A stretch of DNA of 64,000 nucleotides from Globodera rostochiensis. Taxonomy: Eukaryota; Nematoda; Chromadorea; Rhabditida; Heteroderidae. Numbering within the stretch: position 1 is the stretch's first letter; each line of letters starts with the position of its first letter. The notes beneath the pieces were generated by a model. The model was not told the DNA's origin. It ran no database searches and saw nothing but the letters and a program-made list of their open reading frames with translations. The stretch spans positions 2,726,459 to 2,790,458 of the forward strand of contig JAEVLN010000009.1 in NCBI GenBank assembly GCA_018350325.1. Direction: 5' to 3'. The position numbers were made by a program, and so were the translations under genes. Positions 57,412 through 64,000 of this stretch are shown here, piece after piece.

Positions 57412-60400
57412 ATGGTTGGAATGTCGCCAATTGTTCTGCTCATTTTGAGCATATTTAAAGGTTATAATTTTGTATTTTAAAATTAATTTAAATAATATTA
57501 AAAAAAATTAAGTTGGTGAAATGGCACGTTTGGGCGGCCAAAATTCTCTTCCGGCCGTTCATCAACCGGCACAAATTCATCAAAATTCGAACACTTTTTT
57601 GCAACAAATTGCAGTGAATAATCAAGCGATCAACAACAAACCATTTGGGGAAAATGCCGCCGACATTGGTGATTAATGAAAAAAATTAACAAATTTAAAA
57701 AATTACAAAAAGTTTTTTAATATTAAAATATTAAATTTTTTAGAGAAAATTCGAAAACAAATTAAATAAAATATTCCGTGTTTTTAGGCACAAAAAAAGA
57801 ATCATCCCACAAAAAAGAGTAAGAAAAATAAAATGCATTTAAAAATATCAATTTTCAAATTTTAGTCGATCCAAACACTTCAATTCTGGCATAAAATCCC
57901 AGAAAAAAGGCATAAAAGTTGGAGGGAAAGTTAAGCTTCTGCAAAAGCATCGTCAAATGAAAAGCAAAAATTTTAATGAGAAAAAAGGGCGTTTGGGACT
58001 TTTCTTGTGAGTTTAGCATGTGTCCTTTCCCTGGAGTACTGATTTTTAAGGGCAATGTTGTCGGTTTCGGCATTGGGGTCGACCCCTAATTTAAACTAAT
58101 GTTGGCACCAAGGGATGTAATGCCAGAGTTCCGGACATTTTTTGGCATGCTGGATTCCGACCTATTTGGCATCCGGTTACCTCCTCCCTGCTGGTTCGCA
58201 CCCGGGACCCCAAAAATTTTGTCAAAATTTTTCGTGCCCGTACCCTGAAAATCTTTACCCCCACATTGAGGTGCCAAAGCCTATTTTGAGCTTTTCAGGT
58301 TCTACGTGTTCATGCTGTTCAGCATGATCGTTCCCGAAGTGCCGCAAAATGTGTTTATCCGTAAGCATTAAACTGACTTTAACACTTTAATTTAATTTTT
58401 ATTTTAACAGATCGTAACAATCAATTTGTGCCAATAGAACAAAACTATTTAACGTGCCGTCCTATGCTCGATGGAGCCGGTCACCAATGTGTGTTCAGTG
58501 TGGACGAGATGATCGTCAACTCTAATCAGAAAAACATTGAAATTTGGGCCAATTTAAATGGTGACAACAACACACTTCAATTACTGGGACAAAAAGTAAG
58601 GAAAAAATAATTTAAAAAAATAATTGGTTTAAATATGTAACATTTTCCATATTTGAAAGGACATCAGTATGTGTGAGACGGAGAATGACCATGCATATTG
58701 TGAATCAAACGTGGCGATCACGCCCGATCAGATTGATCAGTTAAAAGTAATGCCAATTGATGAGCTAAAAGATTCCGTTCTTCAAAGTGCCGACAATCAT
58801 GGACGAAAATTGGATGAAGGTGAGTGAATTAGTAGGGAATAGATTTAGGTATCTATATTCAATTATAGGTGTGAATCATATAAGTATTTGGTCGCATGTT
58901 TTATATAACTTTTTGTAGAAGGCGATATTTTTTCCTATTCCCCGGAGAAAGGCGAGGCGCAAGGCAAAGACTCCAAATTGCTGTGGGGCTTAGCACAGGC
59001 CGGATCGGGATCCCGGCCGGGACCGGTCGGGATTATCCCGGTTTTTGGAATTCCGATCCCCGTCCAGATTTTTGGAATCCCGATCCCGGTTTTTGGAATC
59101 CCGGTCCAGGTGTCAATGGTTTTTGCCAATTTTTCTGAACATTTACGGTGGTTGTAAACAATTCTGAAAATTCTTTTACATTTTTCCCATTTTTTACAAA
59201 AATATTTTCATATGACAATTCACAAGTTTTTCATTCATTTTTTTGTCCCGCTGTCGAATGACGCCTGGAGCCCAAGGTTCAACAACGTTTTGGAGAATTT
59301 CCTGTAGGTATTAGTTTTGTTGATTTTGACCCCCCCCCCCCGGTTAGCTACAAAATAAGTATCCACATTTAATAGGATAAGATTTAAACAACAAAAAAAT
59401 TTAGGGGGTGAAAAGCGACCTAAAGACTTAAGAATCACCCTGTATAATATTATACTCATCTTCTAATTTTTGTTCTAAATTTAATCCCGGCTTCAAGCTG
59501 TGCCAATTCCCAATACTGTTGAATTCAATTTGATCAACAACTGTCCTTATAACATTTGGGTTGGCGCTATGTCAAGAGCCTATGCAACAACAAATACATC
59601 AATTGGAGCCGGCCTATCGCAGCGTGTAAATGTACCAAATCCAATTGAAGCGGCACGATTTTGGGCCATGACGGACTGTGACCATCCGAGTGTAAGTGGG
59701 TTGATGGTGACATTTCCGGCGCCCAGTCCCATCATTAGGGGGTGTATTTTTTCGTTTTTACAACCGAATCCGGAAAACCGGTACCCCCGGTTTTAAGGTT
59801 TTGGGCCAAAAAAGCCGGTTTTCGGTTTCTGTTTCGGTTAACCGACCGTGCACTAACCTACTCTAAACCAAAAAAGTACCCGGTTGGAATTTTGGCGCCG
59901 CAATGTGGCTGGGCGCCGCAAATGTCGGCAAATCGTGTGAGAGTTAGATGAAATAACGATACTCTCAATCAAGCCTAATTAGAGCTGCTCCCCGACCCTT
60001 CGGGAATGGGAAAGGAGGGGGTCGCCGCGGGGTTCATCGGGGCCAAGGCTGGACGTCACCGGTCCCGGAGTCCCCGTCACGCGTAAATTTTTTTAAATGT
60101 AAGCGCAATGCGTTGTTTTACACCCCCAAATAAACAAAAAAAAATTAGCAACCATGCAACTTTGCTGGCGCCGTGCCGCCCGTTTCCCTTCAAGAGGCAA
60201 CCCTTAACGCGGATGGATCACAATTCTTGGATGTCAGTTATGTGGACGGTGTCAATGTGCCGATCAGTGTTAACATACCAAATTGCCATCCTGGTCAAGT
60301 GCCAGCAAGCGAGAGCATCACATTCACAGGGTCGGGAGACCCAGACATTTTGGCAAAACTCGTGCCACTAGCAATGGTTAAAAAAGACCAGTTTGGTGTA

Positions 60401-60778
60401 AGTGTTTAACATTTTGAGATATTGCAAATTGTTCGAAAAAATGGCAAATTGGGCACTTTTTTATGGTATTAATAACCAAAAATTTTTTAAACATTCACTT
60501 CATTCATTAAAGAATTAAATTTTTAGAAGACAAAAGTGCAAAGCATCTGTTCAGCGTATCAAACTGATGAGACATGTTGCAGAGGTCAGTATGGAACACC
60601 TGATACTTGCGGCCCAAAAGTTTGGAACGAGACCGTTATTATCGGCTACAACGCCATGGCTGCGGCTTTTCCTGACTCGTACAGCTACGCTTATGACGAT
60701 CTAAAAGCCACAAAAGTTTGCCAAGGTGCCACTGAATTTGAAGTCAGCTTTTGCGCGAAGCCGGAAAATTTGGTTTGA
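57412..60778 (+). CDS. TLP2, membrane-type thaumatin-like protein
   Basis: Ten exons in phase: 57412-57460, 57513-57668, 57788-57818, 57866-58006, 58299-58360, 58411-58595, 58660-58819, 59498-59691, 60149-60397, 60527-60778, giving 492 aa. Hydrophobic N terminus (SPIVLLILSIF), basic linker (GVKVGGK-type stretch shared with TLP1), membrane segment (GLFLFYVFMLFSMIV, about 122-140), four-Cys domain (LTCRPMLDGAGHQCVFSVDE; ISMCETENDHAYC), then thaumatin domain from about 262 (FNLINNCPYNIWVGAM, AARFWAMTDC, CNFAGAVPPVSLQEATL, DETCCRG, PDSYSYAYDD, EVSFCAK). Ten Cys place it with short thaumatin-like proteins. Family members bind or cut glucans or act in defence; nematode roles are unknown. Intron 4 holds a relative of the 15.4-kb repeat, and introns 7 and 8 hold GC-rich element fragments. 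Confidence 0.8.
59733..59860. mobile_element. Fragment of the TLP1 MITE family in TLP2 intron 8
   Basis: Matches the first part of the 50808-51692 element in reverse orientation, including AACCGACCGTGCACTA and TACCCCCGGTTTT. The other end is missing; the break is at ATCATTAGGGG. Confidence 0.65.
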
Positions 60779-60815
60779 ATTTGTTTAGCATTTTAGGGGA
60801 TTAGATCATTCATTG

Positions 60816-61262
60816 CGCTGCCCCACATAATTTCCAAGCCACGAAATTTCGTCGACTCAGCCAAAAATCACAAAATGGCGGGAAAAAAATAATGTCGAAA
60901 AAAGCTTTTTTTAAGGATATTCGGGAGCGTAAAACCCGAATTTGACCTTTATTTTTAACCAATCCGAACTCCGAACCCGAGTTCGAACAATTTTTAAAAA
61001 CCAAAATAGTTTTTTCAAGGCTGTTTCTGGGCCGTAGAACCCGAATCTGAGTTCCATTTCGCACTGAATTCCCGACCCGATTCGAACATTTTCGAATTTA
61101 AAATTTTTCACATTTTTTCAAAATCGATTAAAAAAGGACAAAATAACAACGAAACGGCAAGCCCCCGATTGATTATCCCTAGAAAAATCTTTTTATCGAC
61201 TTTGAAGAAATTTTATTTATTTTTTTCGACATTTCGTGGCTTTGACATTATGTTGGCGCGCC
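60816..61262. mobile_element. 447-bp inverted-repeat element 3' of TLP2
   Basis: Perfect 8-bp duplication ATTCATTG at 60808-60815 and 61263-61270. Ends of about 35 bp are imperfect inverse copies (CACATAATTTCCAAGCCACG). It separates the TLP2 stop from a 3' flank (61288-61350) conserved with 53748-53812 after TLP1. Confidence 0.75.
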
Positions 61263-61631
61263 ATTCATTGTTCCTTCTTTTTGGCACTATTTGGTGTGAT
61301 TGATCAACTTTTATGTACATAATTCCGTTTTTGATCAGTAAAGTTGTGCTTATTATACAGTTTTGTTCAGTGGTGCGATTTCAAAATTTATAAAAACAGC
61401 ATCAGAACGTGAAAAAAACAGCATTGAGCACCAAACATTTCTTCATTAAAATCAAAAATTTGAGTTAAATTTCACTACATTTTTGTTGAACAATTTAGTC
61501 GAAAAATCGCATTAAATGTTACATTTTTAAGTAACATTATGCCAAATTAAATTTATAAGCATTTTTTTTAATTTTCATTAAATTTCCAAAAAACCACAAG
61601 AATTTGTCAAAAAGTCCACACAGCTCCTGAA

Positions 61632-61801
61632 CGACACTGGACATTTCGACTCTGGACATTTCGACCTGGACATTTCGTTTTTGGAAATGAAAAATTGTTC
61701 GAATTCGGAATTGGTCGAAACAGAGGTCAGATTTGGATTCAACGGCCCCGAAACCCTATTTTGGTAACTTTTAAAACTCAGTGTCGAAATGTCCAGTGTC
61801 G
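61632..61801. mobile_element. Short inverted-repeat element
   Basis: CGACACTGGACATTTCGAC at the left and GTCGAAATGTCCAGTGTCG at the right are inverses. The left end carries three tandem CTGGACATTTCGA units. No target duplication was resolved. Confidence 0.55.
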
Positions 61802-62320
61802 AAAAGACCTGTAGCCCTCCTGAAAACCCCCAAAAAGCAAGCAGCAAATCAGCATTTAAAAAAAGAAGCAGAATTGGACTTTCAAAAAACGACAAAAAGC
61901 TGCTAAAGCAGCAGATATTGCAGCCCTGGTTTTGTTGCCTTCTTGTAACGCCTTTAAAAAAGCAAACTTTTTCAGTTTTCTATTTATTTTTTAATTATTT
62001 TGTAAAATAAATTACTCTTTCTTGCTTGTACAAGCAAATAATGGCAGTTTACAAAATCCGGTTGAGTAAAATAAAAAAATTTTAATTTTAAATGCTTAAA
62101 AAATTATGATTCTCAATGCTTGCGTCAAGTGTTGGCCAACAAAAATGAGAATAAATCATTGCCAAAATTGACGTTTTTTGTTTATTTAAGCTGAGTTTCG
62201 AATTAAATGCATATGAATAATATAAACTTTTGCAAAAATTATGGCCATATTTGACAAATAAACGCAGATATTCAAATAAAGATGAGCTATTTAAATTGTT
62301 TTTTGAGGAAATATTATTAT

Positions 62321-63420
62321 ATGCTAAAAATGGCTTCATTTATTATTTCCATTTTGTTCATAATCCAAGGTTTAAAAAATAAAATTAAATTTTATTTTAA
62401 TTAAAAAAAGTTTAGTTAACAATTTATTTGGGATAAATGCAAGCACAGATAACGGTATGCGCTGGTTGTTATCTTTAATTACTAATAAATTTTCATTAAT
62501 TACATTTAAAATTTATATAAATTGGTCAAAAAAGATCTGCGATTTAAAACAAAAACTTTTGCAATTTTTTATCTCATCTTTGAGTGTTTAAGTATTTTTC
62601 TTGATCGGCACTGCCAAAAAATGCCAACGGGAATTTGGTATCGTCGTTAATTCCTCTAATTATGGCAGGTGTCCAGCTCAATTTGGTCAACGGATGTCCA
62701 TATGCAATTTTTGTGGCCGGTGCCGTGCAAGTAAATTTGACGGCCGGCGCAACAGAAACAAAAAATGTGCCGTCAGTGAGCAGTGCCCAACGCTTGTGGG
62801 CCAACACGGACTGTGACAAACCGGTGGCCAATAAATTTTTGGGGCCTTTAAATTTGCTAATTTCTTAAAAATAAAATTCAAAATGTTCAGAATAATCCAC
62901 TCTGCAGCTTGTCAGCGGCCATGCCGCCAATTTCTCTGTTTGAATGGACTTTCGATGCGGACGGCAAACAAACTTATGACGTCAGCTACGTGGACGGTGC
63001 CAATGTGCCGATCAGTGTTCAAGTGCCAAATTGTCCATCTGTCACTTACGACAACAAATTGGGCAACAGTTTGGACAAGCTGGCAGATACGGTACCGGAA
63101 GCCATGAAAATGGTTGACTCAAATGGCGTAAGTTTTGAAGCAATTAAAATTTGAAAGAATTTTTAATTGAATTTTTGCAGAAAAAGCGTGTGAAAAGTGT
63201 GTGTTTGGCGTACGGCACGGACTCCGTGTGTTGCCGGAATGCGCATAATCAACCGGAAACGTGTGGGCCAACCCATGGCTGGACTTCGGATCAAATCGCC
63301 GGCTACAACGCAATGCGTGCCGCATTTCCCACCTCGTACAGCTACGCTTACGATGATAAAATTGCCACGGAAGTGTGCCAGAATGGCACAAGTTTCCGGA
63401 TCGGATTTTGCACAAATTGA
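62321..63420 (+). CDS. TLP3, short secreted thaumatin-like protein
   Basis: Four exons in phase: 62321-62369, 62669-62823, 62891-63127 and 63181-63420, giving 226 aa. Exon 1 (49 nt, same length and phase as exon 1 of TLP1 and TLP2) encodes a signal peptide, MLKMASFIISILFIIQG, and splices directly to the thaumatin domain (VQLNLVNGCPYAIFVAG). Further signatures are AQRLWANTDC, AAMPPISLFEWTFD, DVSYVDGANVPISV, DSVCCRNAH and PTSYSYAYDD. Ten Cys, the short thaumatin-like type. It lacks the linker, membrane and four-Cys regions of its neighbours, so it is probably a fully secreted protein. Its last exon is nearly identical to the 55156-55393 pseudogene exon. Confidence 0.85.
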
Positions 63421-63884
63421 GACAAACGTTTGATGCTGTTCGAAATTGTGTTTCACTTAAACAGATTTGATAAAAATCTTTGAACTTGTGCCACTTTTCT
63501 TTATGCCATCCATAAAATGCGCATTTCCGGCTTTTTTGGCACATTAAATTTTGTCACGCAAACTTATGGGGAGAAGATGCCACGAATGTTCAAACACTTT
63601 AAATATATTTTTGGATTCTGTTGCTTAAGCTTTTAATCTGAACACTCGATTATAAACATGTTGGTAAAATATATTTTTAACTTTTTTTTATTAAACTAAG
63701 GACATTTTCTAAGAAAATGAAAATATCAACATAATGAAGTAATATTCATGCGCAAGGCTTACTTGAATTCTCGAGACTTAAGCTTTGATTCGGAGTCGAG
63801 AGTTTTGAAATAACAAAATTTTTAATTTAATTTAAAACTTAATTCAATAAACCCGATCTTTCAACATTTTTATATTTGAAGAAA
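63421..63884. other. Intergenic, no gene seen
   Basis: 3' flank of TLP3 and AT-rich upstream sequence of the next gene. Confidence 0.4.
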
Positions 63885-64000
63885 ATGTTACCCAAATGGG
63901 CCCCTGGTATGCTGCTGTTCATTGTTCTATGGCCAAGCCAATGCAGCTGCTTAATCATCACCCATCAACCTGCCGCTCTGCAAATGAGTGCGCAAGCCAA
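63885..64000 (+). CDS. Secreted protein, first exon (cut by window end)
   Basis: The ATG at 63885 opens a frame to the window end. The start MLPKWAPGMLLFIVLWPSQC is a clear signal peptide, then CLIITHQPAALQMSAQ. Only 38 codons are visible and no domain can be named. Confidence 0.5.
   Translation, partial: MLPKWAPGMLLFIVLWPSQCSCLIITHQPAALQMSAQA

Overview
The window reads as nematode nuclear DNA, most likely from a tylenchid plant parasite such as a cyst nematode (inference). It is AT-rich, with small exons, many introns of 45-80 bases, acceptors of the TTTCAG/TTTTTAG type, thaumatin-like genes, small secreted-protein genes, and no operons or ribosome binding sites. Most genes had to be assembled from exons by joining GT/AG sites in matching reading phase; no transcript data were available.

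Layout. 1-5.2 kb (+): the 3' part of a charged protein gene, then a complete poly(A)-polymerase core gene (10 exons, 491 aa). 6.2-10.7 kb (-): an Asn/Gln/Thr-rich repeat-protein gene and a secreted protein with a retroelement-ORF1-like C terminus. 12.3-13.0 kb (-): an allatostatin-C-like neuropeptide precursor; a paralogue lies at 43.2-43.9 kb. 14.1-18.5 kb (-): a tetraspan membrane protein gene and a deleted relic of it. 19-30.8 kb: almost gene-free, rich in minisatellites and G or C homopolymers, with one broken coding relic at 27.2 kb. 30.8-42.2 kb (-): four genes for secreted proteins, three of them in nearly identical tandem units of about 2.9-3.5 kb. 46.8-48.1 kb (-): a small single-pass membrane protein. 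49-63.4 kb (+): a thaumatin-like cluster with two large membrane-type paralogues (TLP1, TLP2), one pseudogene and one short secreted TLP3. The window ends in the signal-peptide exon of another gene.

The window is also full of small non-autonomous DNA elements. One group has TAGGG/CAGGG-type inverted ends, 8-bp target duplications and GC-rich subterminal repeats (hAT-like). Another has long foldback arms with 8-9 bp duplications. One hAT-like element sits inside coding exon 5 of TLP1, exactly where the TLP2 paralogue is uninterrupted. One foldback is present in only one of the three tandem secreted-protein units. No transposase gene was seen.

The genes do not form one pathway. The coherent units are the thaumatin-like cluster, the secreted-protein array and the neuropeptide paralogue pair. 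The most unusual observations are the TLP1/TLP2 architecture (hydrophobic N terminus, basic linker, membrane segment, four-Cys domain, 10-Cys thaumatin domain) and a 54-bp palindrome-bearing unit that is single upstream of TLP1 but repeated about 15 times upstream of TLP2.
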